Source of the DNA: Rhabdothermincola sediminis
GTDB taxonomy: Bacteria; Actinomycetota; Acidimicrobiia; Acidimicrobiales; Acidimicrobilacustridaceae
Assembly (NCBI RefSeq): GCF_014805525.1
Contig: NZ_JACFSZ010000006.1
Location: 121,083-185,082 of the forward strand
Direction: 5' to 3'
DNA length: 64,000 nucleotides
Numbering within the stretch: the stretch's first letter is position 1; each line of letters opens with the position of its first letter. The translations under genes and the position numbers were made by a program. Positions 8,078 to 16,903 of this stretch are shown here, in pieces. Under the pieces are notes generated by a model that searched no databases, was not told the DNA's origin, and was given only the letters and a program-made list of their open reading frames with translations.

Positions 8078-11000
8078 ATGCCCTTCGGTCCCGTCGACCC
8101 CGATCTCGACCTGGTTGCTCTCGAAGAGCGTGTGCTGGCCCGATGGGCCGAGCGCGACATCGTGGGCGCGGTTCGCCGCCTCCGCAAGGATGGGGAGCCC
8201 TGGATCTTCTACGAGGGGCCACCGACCGCCAACGGCCGACCCGGTCTGCACCACGTGTGGGCCCGGGTGTTCAAAGACCTCTACCCGCGCTTTCAGACCA
8301 TGCGGGGCAAGCGGGTGCCTCGGAAAGGTGGCTGGGACTGTCACGGCCTGCCGGTGGAGCTCGAGGTGGAGAAGGAGCTTGGCCTCAGCAGCAAGCAGGA
8401 GATCGAGGCCTTCGGCATCGCGAACTTCAACCAGCGCTGCCGGGAGTCGGTCCATCGCTACGTGGAGCACTGGGGGGCGCTCACCTCCAGGGCCGGGGTG
8501 TGGATCGACACCGCGGACGCCTACTGGACGCTCTCCAACGAGTACATCGAGTCCGTCTGGTGGCTGCTCGAGCAGATGTGGGTCAAGGGTCTGCTCTACG
8601 AAGGGCACCGGGTCATCCCCTACTGCGCCCGCTGCGGCACCGCGCTGTCGTCGCATGAGCTCGGCCAACCCGATGTCTACCGCGACGTGGTCGACCCCTC
8701 GGTGTACGTCCGGTTCCCTCTCGTCGACCGTGACGCCGACCTGCTGGTGTGGACCACCACTCCCTGGACCTTGATCTCCAACGTCGCCGCCGCAGTCGGC
8801 CCCGACATCGACTACGTCCGGGTGCGCGACCAGGGCGGCGGGCGGGACCTGGTCATGGCCGCGGCCCGCGCCCCCGAGGATGCCGAGGTGCTCGAGCGCT
8901 GGCGGGGCCACGACCTCGTCGGCTGGAGCTACCGGCGACCCTTCGATCTCCTCGAACCGCCGGTGGGGGCCGATGGCTGGCGCGTGGTCGCCGCGGACTT
9001 CGTTAGCACCGACGAGGGCACCGGCATCGTCCACCTCGCGCCCGCCTTCGGCGAGGATGACGCCCGGGTGGGGCGGGCCGAGGACCTCCCCGTCCTGAAC
9101 CCGGTGCAGGCGGACGGCACCTTCGACCAGCGCACGGGCCCGTTCGCCGGCCGTTTCGTCAAGGACGCCGACCCGGCGATCATCGAGGACCTGAGGGCCC
9201 GCGGCCTGCTCGTGCGCGAGCAGCCCTACGAGCACGCCTACCCCCACTGCTGGCGCTGCGGCACCCCGCTGATCTACTGGGCGAAGACCTCGTGGTTCAT
9301 CCGCACCTCCGAACAGCGCGACACCCTCATCCGGGAGAACGAGAAGATCAACTGGCAGCCGCCCAACATCAAGTACGGCCGGTTCGGCAAGTGGCTCGAG
9401 GGCAACGTCGACTGGGCGCTGTCGCGCGACCGGTTCTGGGGGACGCCGCTACCGATCTGGCGGTGCCGGAGCTGCGGCTCGGACACCTGCATCGGGTCGG
9501 TGGCCGAGCTGTCCCGCCGGGCCGGCCGCGACCTGTCGGAGCTGGACCTGCACCGTCCCTACGTGGACGAGGTGACGTTCCCCTGCGAGCACTGCGGTGG
9601 TGACGCCCACCGGCTGCCTCCGGTGCTCGACGCCTGGTTCGACTCCGGCGCCATGCCCTCGTCGCAGTTCCACTACCCCTTCGACAACGACGAGACCTTC
9701 CACCGCTCGTTCCCCGCGGACTTCATCTGCGAGGCCATCGACCAGACCCGCGGCTGGTTCTACTCGCTGCTGGCGGTGAACGCCCTGGTCTTCGGCCAAA
9801 CCCCGTACCGCAACGTGGTCTGCCTCGCGCTGGTGGTCGACGAGCACGGCCAGAAGATGTCCAAGTCCCGTGGCAACGTCATCGAGCCGTGGGACATCTT
9901 CAACACCCAGGGGGCCGACGCCCTCCGGTGGTACTTCTTCTCTGGCGGCCAGCCCTGGACCCCTCGCCGGGTCCACGAGGACGGCATCCGGGAGAGCACC
10001 CGCCAGACGCTGCTCACACTGTGGAACGTCCATTCGTTCTTCGCCACCTACGCCGACCTCGACGGCTGGCAGCCCGACGGCCAGGCGCCGAGCACCCCGA
10101 CCCACGTGCTCGACCGCTGGATCCTCTCCGAGCTCGACGACACGATCGAGCAGGTGACGGCGGCGCTCGAGGCCTTCGACGCCCTGGAAGGCGCGAGCCG
10201 GCTGGCCCGCTTCGTCGACGATCTGTCGAACTGGTACGTCCGCCGCTCCCGGGCCCGCTTCTGGAAGAGCAGCGATCCAACAGCCCATGCCACCCTCTAC
10301 CGGTGCCTCACCACCACCGCCCGGCTGTTGGCACCGTTCTGCCCGTTCCTTGCCGAGGAGATCTACACCACCCTCACCGGCGAGGACTCGGTGCACCTGG
10401 CGGACTGGCCACAGCCGGGGGGGCACCGTGACGAGGCGCTGGCGGCGCAGATGGAGGGGGCTCGCCGGCTGGTGGGCATCGGTCGGGCTGCCCGCACCGA
10501 CGCCAAGGTGAAGGTCCGCCAGCCGCTGCGCCGGGCGATGATCCTACATCCCGGCGCGCCGCTCGACCCGGAGGTGCAGCAGGAGGTCATCGCCGAGCTC
10601 AACGTCAAGTCGCTGGAGACCATCGACACGCTCTCGGGCCTCATGAGCTGGTCGATCCTCCCCAACTTCCGGGTGCTCGGCCCACGCCTCGGGCCGAAGG
10701 TCAACGAGATCAAGCGCGCCCTGACCTCGGCTGATGGGTCGGCCCTTCGCCAGCAACTCGTCGACCAGGGCTTCATCGAGGTCGCCGGCGAGCGCCTCGT
10801 GGCAGGCGACGTCGAACTACGGGCTCAGCGACACGAGGCGTTCGCGCTGGCCGAGGACGCCGGTTGGGCGGTGGCGCTCGACCTCGAGCTCGACCCCGAG
10901 CTGCGCGCCGAGGGCACCGCCCGCGAGCTGGTACGGGCGTTGAACGAGCTGCGCAAGGAGTCGGGCTTCGAGATCGCGGACCGCATCCGGGTGCGGATCG

Positions 11001-11164
11001 AGCCCGCACCTGCGGTGGCGGCCGCCCTCGGCGAGCACCGCGACTGGATCGCCGGGGAGATCCTCGCCACCACCTTCGAGGTGAGAGACATCGGGGACGG
11101 CACCGGCGTGCAGGTGATCGACGTCGACGGGGAGCCGGTGCGGGTCAGCCTCGAACGAGCCTGA
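8078..11164 (+). CDS. ileS: Isoleucyl-tRNA synthetase, IleRS2 type
   Basis: 1028 residues, class Ia synthetase charging tRNA-Ile. The HIGH-equivalent motif reads GLHH at 56-59 (PPTANGRPGLHHV), the GXHH form typical of the eukaryote-like IleRS2 clade. That clade is known for low mupirocin sensitivity. KMSKS is intact (GQKMSKSRGN, about 592-599). The editing domain (TTTPWTLISNVAAAVG) and anticodon-binding region are present. It lies on the strand opposite its neighbours and converges on divIVA with a nine-base gap. A leaderless start is predicted. Confidence 0.97.
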   Translation: MPFGPVDPDLDLVALEERVLARWAERDIVGAVRRLRKDGEPWIFYEGPPTANGRPGLHHVWARVFKDLYPRFQTMRGKRVPRKGGWDCHGLPVELEVEKELGLSSKQEIEAFGIANFNQRCRESVHRYVEHWGALTSRAGVWIDTADAYWTLSNEYIESVWWLLEQMWVKGLLYEGHRVIPYCARCGTALSSHELGQPDVYRDVVDPSVYVRFPLVDRDADLLVWTTTPWTLISNVAAAVGPDIDYVRVRDQGGGRDLVMAAARAPEDAEVLERWRGHDLVGWSYRRPFDLLEPPVGADGWRVVAADFVSTDEGTGIVHLAPAFGEDDARVGRAEDLPVLNPVQADGTFDQRTGPFAGRFVKDADPAIIEDLRARGLLVREQPYEHAYPHCWRCGTPLIYWAKTSWFIRTSEQRDTLIRENEKINWQPPNIKYGRFGKWLEGNVDWALSRDRFWGTPLPIWRCRSCGSDTCIGSVAELSRRAGRDLSELDLHRPYVDEVTFPCEHCGGDAHRLPPVLDAWFDSGAMPSSQFHYPFDNDETFHRSFPADFICEAIDQTRGWFYSLLAVNALVFGQTPYRNVVCLALVVDEHGQKMSKSRGNVIEPWDIFNTQGADALRWYFFSGGQPWTPRRVHEDGIRESTRQTLLTLWNVHSFFATYADLDGWQPDGQAPSTPTHVLDRWILSELDDTIEQVTAALEAFDALEGASRLARFVDDLSNWYVRRSRARFWKSSDPTAHATLYRCLTTTARLLAPFCPFLAEEIYTTLTGEDSVHLADWPQPGGHRDEALAAQMEGARRLVGIGRAARTDAKVKVRQPLRRAMILHPGAPLDPEVQQEVIAELNVKSLETIDTLSGLMSWSILPNFRVLGPRLGPKVNEIKRALTSADGSALRQQLVDQGFIEVAGERLVAGDVELRAQRHEAFALAEDAGWAVALDLELDPELRAEGTARELVRALNELRKESGFEIADRIRVRIEPAPAVAAALGEHRDWIAGEILATTFEVRDIGDGTGVQVIDVDGEPVRVSLERA

Positions 11165-11173
11165 CGTCGCTCG

Positions 11174-12376
11174 TCAGCGTCGCCACCGGCTCCGCTTCTG
11201 CTCCGCCTCGGCCTCGAAGTCGGCCTCGAAGAACGCCCGCATGGCCGCGTCGGCCTCCGCGTCGGGCTGGCCCAGCGGGTCCTCCCGCTCCGCATCCTCC
11301 GGGAACGGGGTGAACAGCTCGGTGGCCGGCCCAGGGTCGAGCGGTGACCCGTCGGGCTCGGCGGTCTCGAACAGACGCTCGGCACCGAGGTCGCCCGCGT
11401 CGGCGCCCCCGCCCGCTGTGGGCCCCGCATCGGCTGCCGTGCTCTCGGGGACCGGCGTCGAGGCATCAGGTGTCGCTGGTCCCGGGTGGGGCCCGCTCGG
11501 GGCCTCCCCCTCCGCCGGCCGCTCACCGAGCGGTTCGCTCCGCGCGGGGCCCGGGGCGATCGTGGCCTCCCCCACCGCCTCCTGCGGCGCGTCGCCGGTG
11601 TCGGGCACCCCCGGCGCCACCCCCTCCTCGGGGGCGGCTGCGTCGCTGGCCGACTCCTCGGCCGCTGGCGCCGGCGCGTCCTCCACCGAGGATCGCTCGG
11701 GCAGGGTGACGGGGTGCAGCGGTGGTGGCTCCGCCACCCGGAGGCCGGTGGGGTCATCGAGCGCCTGCCTGATGGCATCGAGCGCTCGCTGGATGTTCTG
11801 GCGCTCGACGTCGAGGTGGCTGCGCAACGCCTCGACGTCGGCCGACAGCTCGTCACGGGCCCGCTCGAGCTCACCGACCTCGGCGAGGATCTCCCCTCGG
11901 CGCTGCCGCAGCAGCTCATCGATCTGCCGCTTCGCCTCGGCTCGCAGCTTCTCTGCCTCCGCCTCGGCGTCGGCGAGCATCGACGCCGCCTGCTGGCGGC
12001 CCTCCGCGATCGTGGCCTGAGCCGAGCGGTTGGCGTCTTCGATGGTCGCGTCCGCGGTCTTCTGCGCCATGAGCAGGATCTTCGAGGCCCGCTCGGCCTC
12101 CTCCTGCTCGTCAAGGGGACGGGGAGCGGCTTCGAGGCGAGCCAGATCGGCCTTGAGCTTGTCGACCTGGGCCTGCGCGACCTCCTTCGCCCGTTGCGCG
12201 TCGGCGACCTTCGCCTCTGCCTCGTCGGCCCTCGCCGTCGCCTCCCGCACCATGTCCTGGAGCTGAGCCACCTTCTCGCTCACCTGGGCGAGGAAGTTGT
12301 CGACCTCCTCCGGGTCGTAGCCCTTACGGCGCTCCGAGAACTTGACGTCGGTCAGCAGGTGCGGCGTGGCGTCCAT
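11174..12376 (-). CDS. divIVA: DivIVA/Wag31-type polar growth and division protein
   Basis: 400 residues. The N-terminal DivIVA membrane-targeting domain (LLTDVKFSERRKGYDPEEVDNFLAQV) is followed by a long coiled coil to about residue 220. A low-complexity acidic, Pro/Ala-rich region follows, and a short basic end (EAEQKRSRWRR). DivIVA proteins mark negative membrane curvature and organise wall synthesis. The start at 12376 is supported by the domain boundary and TACCAT seven bases upstream. The C-terminal extension is longer than in mycobacterial Wag31. Last gene of the division block. Confidence 0.92.
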   Translation of the reverse strand: MDATPHLLTDVKFSERRKGYDPEEVDNFLAQVSEKVAQLQDMVREATARADEAEAKVADAQRAKEVAQAQVDKLKADLARLEAAPRPLDEQEEAERASKILLMAQKTADATIEDANRSAQATIAEGRQQAASMLADAEAEAEKLRAEAKRQIDELLRQRRGEILAEVGELERARDELSADVEALRSHLDVERQNIQRALDAIRQALDDPTGLRVAEPPPLHPVTLPERSSVEDAPAPAAEESASDAAAPEEGVAPGVPDTGDAPQEAVGEATIAPGPARSEPLGERPAEGEAPSGPHPGPATPDASTPVPESTAADAGPTAGGGADAGDLGAERLFETAEPDGSPLDPGPATELFTPFPEDAEREDPLGQPDAEADAAMRAFFEADFEAEAEQKRSRWRR

Positions 12377-12383
12377 GCAGCCG

Positions 12384-12389
12384 ATGGTA
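12384..12389 (-). promoter_or_regulatory. -10 element for leaderless divIVA mRNA
   Basis: Minus-strand TACCAT, seven bases, then ATG at 12376. divIVA probably has its own promoter besides any readthrough from sepF-yggT. Confidence 0.55.
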
Positions 12390-12428
12390 GCGAGGGGGCG
12401 AACGCACCGCCGCGATGGCCCATCTGCG

Positions 12429-12683
12429 TCATCGGCACAGGAACGCGAGCAGGATCTGGATGCCGAAGAAGACCACGAGAGGTGACAGGTCGAGCGCCAC
12501 CGCGCCCAACCTGACCGGTGGCAGCACACCCCGGAGGGGCGCCAGGACAGGCTCGGTGACGGCCTCCAGGACCCGGTACAGCGACCCCAGCGCGCCGCCG
12601 TCCGAGATGGGGAACCACGACAGCAGGATGCGCACCAGGAGCACCAACAGGTACACCTGCAGCAGGTAGCAGATGATCCCCAC
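12429..12683 (-). CDS. YggT family membrane protein
   Basis: 84 residues with two hydrophobic helices (about 3-20 and 58-80) separated by a loop with the family motif PLRGVLPP. YggT proteins commonly sit between sepF and divIVA in Actinobacteria. Their biochemical role is not established. It starts with GTG nine bases after the sepF stop, so cotranscription is likely. Confidence 0.88.
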   Translation of the reverse strand: MGIICYLLQVYLLVLLVRILLSWFPISDGGALGSLYRVLEAVTEPVLAPLRGVLPPVRLGAVALDLSPLVVFFGIQILLAFLCR

Positions 12684-12692
12684 GGCGGCGGA

Positions 12693-13259
12693 TCACGCGT
12701 CGTGCAGGCCGCGCTCGTGGAGGCGGCGCCGCTCCTCCGGTGAGACCTCGACGTTGGACGGGGTGAGCAGGTACACCTGGTGGGCGACCTTCTCCATGTG
12801 ACCCCCGAGCCCGTAGCAGAGCCCGCTGGAGAAGTCGATCAGCCGGCGAGCCAGATCGCGATCGACCCCCTGGAGGTTGAGGATCACCGGTTGGCTGGCC
12901 TTGAACTTGTCGGCCACGTCCTGGGCATGGTTGAAGGACGTGGGGGACACGACGTGGGGCTTCGCGGACGCTGCCGCGGGCACGGGCCGGACGACTCCCC
13001 GGGGTTTCGCAGCCACCGGCTCGCTGGCGGCCGCAGGGGGCGGGAGGGTCCGCACCGCTGGGGCATCGTCCATCGGTGCGGGCGGTGACGATCGTGGGGC
13101 TGCGGGACGGGTGCGGGTGGCGGGCCGGGCCATGGCGGGGGCCTGGTCACGATGGGCAGGTGGGGGCGGGCCGGCGGTCTCGGGCTCGACGTCGTCGTCG
13201 TACTCGTCGTCGGGACCCAGCCCGAGGTAGAGCATCGTCTTCTTCCACACGGAAGCCAT
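12693..13259 (-). CDS. sepF: Cell division protein SepF
   Basis: 188 residues. An N-terminal amphipathic segment (MASVWKKTMLYLGLG) anchors SepF to the membrane. A Pro/Ala-rich linker follows. The conserved SepF domain begins near residue 85 (SPTSFNHAQDVADKFKASQPVILNLQG). In Actinobacteria lacking FtsA, SepF tethers FtsZ filaments to the membrane, and no ftsA was seen in the cluster. ATG 13259 has AGGAGG upstream; an upstream in-frame ATG at 13295 lacks support. Confidence 0.95.
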   Translation of the reverse strand: MASVWKKTMLYLGLGPDDEYDDDVEPETAGPPPPAHRDQAPAMARPATRTRPAAPRSSPPAPMDDAPAVRTLPPPAAASEPVAAKPRGVVRPVPAAASAKPHVVSPTSFNHAQDVADKFKASQPVILNLQGVDRDLARRLIDFSSGLCYGLGGHMEKVAHQVYLLTPSNVEVSPEERRRLHERGLHDA

Positions 13260-13322
13260 GGGATCCTCCTGAGCCGCTGCGCACCAGTGTTCCACGCGCG
13301 ACCCGTCCGACTGCGAACCGGG

Positions 13323-14012
13323 TCAGGCTAGTGGCCCTGCCGCCCCTCCACGCACCGGTCGCGGCCCGAAGAGCTCCCGACCGACCCGGACCATCGTGCT
13401 GCCTTCCTCCAGCGCGACCTCCAGATCGGCGGTCATGCCGATCGACCGCTCGGGGAGGCCGAGCTCGTCCGCCAGCGCCACCAGGCGCCGGAACCCCGGG
13501 CGAGCGCGCTCCGGCGGGCCCGCGGGCCCGACACCCATCAGCCCCCGGACCTCCAGGCCGAGCTGCGAGCACCGGGCGACGAGGCGGGGAGCCTCGTCGA
13601 TCGGGCATCCACCCTTCTGAGGCTCCCCCGAGAGGTTCAGCTGGACCAGCACGGCTGCACCGGGTGCACGCCGGGACAGCTCGGCTGCCAGCTCGTCGCG
13701 ATCGATCGTCTGCCAGCACGAGACCACGGAGGCCAGGGCGCGGACCTTGTTCCGCTGGAGGCGCCCGATGAACTGCCACCGGACCTCCCGCGCCAGCTCA
13801 GCGAGCGCAGCGTGCTTGTCGAGGAGCTCCTGCGCGTAGTTCTCGCCGATGTCGTGGATCCCGGCCGCGAGCGCGGCTCGCACCGCGCCGGCGCCGAACC
13901 CCTTGGTCACCGCCACGATGCGCACCTCCAGGTCCGTCACCGCGGCGATGCGGGAACGGAGCGCGCGCACCCGCGCCGACACCACCTCCGGGTCGACCTC
14001 GGCGCCGGTCAT
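13323..14012 (-). CDS. yggS: YggS/PROSC family PLP-binding protein
   Basis: 229 residues, fold III PLP protein involved in vitamin B6 and amino acid homeostasis. The PLP lysine is Lys37 (RIVAVTKGFG). GENYAQEL, WQFIGRLQRNK and SIGMTADLEVALEEGSTMVRVG match the family, where the last usually reads SMGMS(D/N)D. The ATG overlaps the pgeF stop as ATGA, so translation is probably coupled. The ftsZ-pgeF-yggS-sepF order is the usual actinobacterial arrangement. In-frame sequence upstream of 14012 is a shadow of pgeF. Confidence 0.93.
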   Translation of the reverse strand: MTGAEVDPEVVSARVRALRSRIAAVTDLEVRIVAVTKGFGAGAVRAALAAGIHDIGENYAQELLDKHAALAELAREVRWQFIGRLQRNKVRALASVVSCWQTIDRDELAAELSRRAPGAAVLVQLNLSGEPQKGGCPIDEAPRLVARCSQLGLEVRGLMGVGPAGPPERARPGFRRLVALADELGLPERSIGMTADLEVALEEGSTMVRVGRELFGPRPVRGGAAGPLA

Positions 14013-14710
14013 GACCGCGGCTCCATCCACACCGCCAGCGCGTGCCGGCCCGACTCCGCCCGGGCCCGGTGGGAGAACCACCGTTCCCCGCCGCAGGCGG
14101 TGCACACGTCCGCGGCGCCGACCAACACCACGCCGGCCCGGCCGAGGGACGCGGCCACCGCGGTGGGGAGATCGAGCGCCGGGCGGCCGTTCCCGGTCAG
14201 ACTCCTGATGCCCGGTCCGAGCGTGCGCACCAGACCGGCGAGGTCGTCGGCGCCGAACTCGTAGCACTCCGGGTGGATGCACGGCCCGAGGTAGGCCTCG
14301 ATCGTGACCGCCCCCCTGGCCCGCATCGCCTCCACCGCGGCCGGGAGTACACCCCGACTCAACCCTCGCCACCCGGCATGGACCGCGGCGACCACGCCCT
14401 CGGGGGACACGAGGGCCACCGGCGCGCAGTCGGCCACGGTCACCGAGACCACGATCCCTGTCGCACCGGTGACCAGGGCGTCGGCTTCGGCACCGCACAC
14501 CTGCCCGGCCGTCGCCGGGTCGTCGATCGCCGCGACCGCGGGGCCGTGCACCTGGCGGGCCCACGCCCAGGGGAGCTCGAGCACCGATCGGCGGCGGGCT
14601 TCGAGCTCCGGCGTGGGCCGGGTGATCGCGAAATCACCGTCGGAGCGCACCGTGAACGACGCCCGGGCCACCCTCCGGCCGGGCAGTGGCACACGCCAGA
14701 GCTCGATCAC
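14009..14710 (-). CDS. pgeF: PgeF/YfiH family peptidoglycan editing factor
   Basis: 233 residues of the multicopper-oxidase-like YfiH fold. The E. coli homologue removes L-Ser wrongly added to UDP-MurNAc precursors. Metal ligands are visible in AVHAGWRGL (His), YLGPCIHPECYEF (Cys, His) and an early QVHG. It begins with GTG 19 bases after ftsZ and overlaps yggS by four bases. Older annotations call this family laccase or polyphenol oxidase. Confidence 0.9.
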   Translation of the reverse strand: MIELWRVPLPGRRVARASFTVRSDGDFAITRPTPELEARRRSVLELPWAWARQVHGPAVAAIDDPATAGQVCGAEADALVTGATGIVVSVTVADCAPVALVSPEGVVAAVHAGWRGLSRGVLPAAVEAMRARGAVTIEAYLGPCIHPECYEFGADDLAGLVRTLGPGIRSLTGNGRPALDLPTAVAASLGRAGVVLVGAADVCTACGGERWFSHRARAESGRHALAVWMEPRS

Positions 14711-14729
14711 ACGCTCGTGGTGGTCACGC

Positions 14730-15827
14730 CTACTTCAGGAAGGCGGGCACGTCGAAGTCGTCGTCGCCGCCCTCCAGCCCCAGGTCCTCGTCGTCGCCGC
14801 CCCCGGCGAAGACGTCGGTGACGGGGGCCAGGTCCGCGGCCCGGGCCGGCTTGCCCTCGGCGGGCTTGCGGTCGGCGTCCCAGCGGTCGAAGCCCGCGGC
14901 GATGACCGTGACCCGCACTTCGTCGCCCATCTCGTCGTCGATGACGGTGCCGAAGATGATGTTTGCGTCGGGGTGGGCGACCGAGTGGATCACCTCGGCC
15001 GCCTCGTTCACCTCGAACAGGCCCAGGTCGCTCCCACCGGCGATGGTGAGCAGGATGCCGCGGGCGCCCTCGATGCTGGCCTCGAGCAGGGGGCTTGAGA
15101 TCGCCGCCCGGGCCGCGGTGAGGGCCCGCCCCTCGCCTGAGCCGTACCCGATGCCCATCAGCGCGGAGCCGGCGTCACTCATGATCATCTTCACGTCGGC
15201 GAAGTCGGTGTTGATGAGGCCCGGGGTGGTGATGAGGTCGGTGATGCCCTGCACACCCTGCAAGAGCACCTCATCGGCCATCTTGAAGGCATTGAGCACC
15301 GAGGTCTTGTCGTTGGACACGGTGAGCAGCCGATCGTTCGGGATCACGATCAGGGTGTCGACCTTCTCCTTCAGGCGCTGGATGCCCGACTCGGCCTGCA
15401 CGGCGCGGCGGCGGCCCTCGAAGCCGAACGGCCTGGTCACCACACCGATGGTCAGCGCCCCCAGGTTCTTCGCCACCTCCGCCAGGACCGGAGCCGCGCC
15501 GGTGCCGGTGCCACCACCCTTGCCAGCGGTGATGAACACCATGTCGGCCCCCTTGAGGACCTCCTCGAGCTCCTCCTTGTGCGCCTCGGCCGCCTGGCGA
15601 CCCACTTCCGGGTCGCTGCCCGCGCCGAGGCCGCGGGTCAGCTCCCGGCCGATGTCGACCTTGACGTCGGCGTCACTCATGAGCAGTGCCTGCGCGTCGG
15701 TGTTGACCGCGATGAACTCCACGCCCTTCAAGCCGGCATCGATCATGCGGTTGACGGCGTTGACCCCGCCGCCGCCGACCCCGACGACCTTGATGACCGC
15801 GAGGTAGTTCTGCGGAGAACCGGCCAT
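14730..15827 (-). CDS. ftsZ: Cell division GTPase FtsZ
   Basis: 365 residues. The tubulin signature GGGTGTG is at 104-110, the T7 loop region ([11 protein letters not shown]) near 207, and the C-terminal peptide ends [11 protein letters not shown], which should bind SepF. I chose ATG 15827 ([16 protein letters not shown]) because it matches actinobacterial FtsZ starts and has GGAGGTGA eight bases upstream. A second in-frame ATG at 15965 would add a basic 46-residue tail but has no good ribosome site. A promoter about 220 bases upstream is predicted. Confidence 0.97.
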   Translation of the reverse strand: MAGSPQNYLAVIKVVGVGGGGVNAVNRMIDAGLKGVEFIAVNTDAQALLMSDADVKVDIGRELTRGLGAGSDPEVGRQAAEAHKEELEEVLKGADMVFITAGKGGGTGTGAAPVLAEVAKNLGALTIGVVTRPFGFEGRRRAVQAESGIQRLKEKVDTLIVIPNDRLLTVSNDKTSVLNAFKMADEVLLQGVQGITDLITTPGLINTDFADVKMIMSDAGSALMGIGYGSGEGRALTAARAAISSPLLEASIEGARGILLTIAGGSDLGLFEVNEAAEVIHSVAHPDANIIFGTVIDDEMGDEVRVTVIAAGFDRWDADRKPAEGKPARAADLAPVTDVFAGGGDDEDLGLEGGDDDFDVPAFLK

Positions 15828-15835
15828 GGCGTTCG

Positions 15836-15843
15836 TCACCTCC
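15836..15843 (-). promoter_or_regulatory. ftsZ: Ribosome binding site deciding the ftsZ start
   Basis: Minus-strand GGAGGTGA, a full match to the anti-Shine-Dalgarno complement, eight bases before ATG 15827. It lies inside the alternative longer reading frame. Confidence 0.75.
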
Positions 15844-16031
15844 GATTGGGGAGCGCTCGGCTCCACTTTGCTCTTCCTTCGTCGCGACGTGGTGGATGGC
15901 GTCCGGTCACTCGGCCCGCTCAGCGGATCCGAGTAGGGCGACACGTCGAAGAGGCGATCAGCCATGGGGACGCCGCCGGGAGCATGCCCTCGACCGGGCG
16001 GGCACAACTCTCAACCTGAAGTCGAGGGTTA

Positions 16032-16056
16032 TGTCAACCTCAGATTTCGGTTGACA
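16032..16056 (-). promoter_or_regulatory. Inverted repeat at the predicted ftsZ transcription start
   Basis: Perfect 8-bp arms TGTCAACC and GGTTGACA around nine bases. The repeat begins at the last base of the -10 element and covers the predicted start. Further TCAACC copies lie at 16011, 16082 and 16091. Confidence 0.55.
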
Positions 16057-16085
16057 CTGTACGTCCGGCGAGGGCGGGAGGTCAA
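16056..16085 (-). promoter_or_regulatory. ftsZ: Predicted ftsZ promoter
   Basis: Minus-strand TTGACC (16080-16085), 18-base spacer, TACAGT (16056-16061). Start near 16049 leaves an untranslated leader of about 220 bases. Confidence 0.5.
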
Positions 16086-16090
16086 CCACC

Positions 16091-16903
16091 TCAACCACCG
16101 CTGGCCCCCTTCTCGCAGGCGCGGTCGCGGGTGATCACCGGCCGGTCCGGCACCCGGACGTCGAGCGTCGCCAGGCAACGGTCGTCCACCTGCCCGAACA
16201 CCGTGCGCAGCGCGAGCATCTTGTCCTCCACCTCGGTCGCCGGGCCGAAGAGCACCTCCCCCGAGGGCAGGACCCGCAGCCGGACCTCGCCGTCGGCCCC
16301 CACGAGCACCGCCGAGACCCGGGTGCGGACCCCGGGTGTCAGCGACCGGGCGACGGCCAGCGCCTGATCCGCCGGTCCGGCGAGCCGCTCGCCCACCGGG
16401 GCGGGGACCACCCCTTCCAGCACCAGCCATCCCGGCTCGGCCAGCGGGCCCAGGACCCGACCCTCGGTGTCGACCAGCAGCCAGCCCCCGGCGGCACGAT
16501 CCTCGACCGCGGCGAGCGGCTGGCGTTCGGTCACCTGGATGGCGACCGTGCCCGACCACTCGACCTGCACGGTGGCGTCGGCGACCCAGGGCAGCGCCAG
16601 CAGCCGGTCGCGGATGGACGCGGCGTCGAGGTCGACCAGCTGATCGCCCGGCGCCACACCGGCGGCGTCGCGGATCTGCTCCTCCGTGACGTGTTCGCCG
16701 CTCTCGATACGTACCGCGTCGACGTCGAGCAGGGCGGTGCGCGAGGCGAACCAGGCGCCCGCTCCCAGGCAGCCCACGGCCAGTCCCGGGAGCAGCCATC
16801 GGCGGCGCCGCCGGCCGCGGTCGCGCTCGACCTGTTCCCGGCGAGCGGCGATACGGGGGTCGACAGCGACGGGCGAGGGCTGCTCCATCGTTCGTGTGCT
16901 CAT
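16091..16903 (-). CDS. ftsQ: Cell division protein FtsQ/DivIB
   Basis: 270 residues. A short cytoplasmic basic tail precedes one membrane helix at about 36-54, then an extracytoplasmic POTRA domain (about 57-125: LLDVDAVRIESGEHVTEEQIRDAAGV). LPWVADATVQVEWSGTVAIQVTERQPLA is the usual FtsQ transition. FtsQ bridges early and late divisome proteins with FtsL and FtsB. The ATG shares one base with the murB stop (TGATG). Confidence 0.9.
   Translation of the reverse strand: MSTRTMEQPSPVAVDPRIAARREQVERDRGRRRRRWLLPGLAVGCLGAGAWFASRTALLDVDAVRIESGEHVTEEQIRDAAGVAPGDQLVDLDAASIRDRLLALPWVADATVQVEWSGTVAIQVTERQPLAAVEDRAAGGWLLVDTEGRVLGPLAEPGWLVLEGVVPAPVGERLAGPADQALAVARSLTPGVRTRVSAVLVGADGEVRLRVLPSGEVLFGPATEVEDKMLALRTVFGQVDDRCLATLDVRVPDRPVITRDRACEKGASGG

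Noticed and set aside
8069..9247. 392-codon minus-strand frame
   Set aside because: Antisense to ileS; no recognisable domain.
11161..11177. CTGACG/CGTCAG hairpin between ileS and divIVA as a terminator
   Set aside because: Stem of six with no T run, and it overlaps both stop codons; could be chance.
13323..14564. Longer version of yggS
   Set aside because: The extra N-terminal part is an Arg/Gly-rich shadow of pgeF; the family start and ATGA overlap place the start at 14012.
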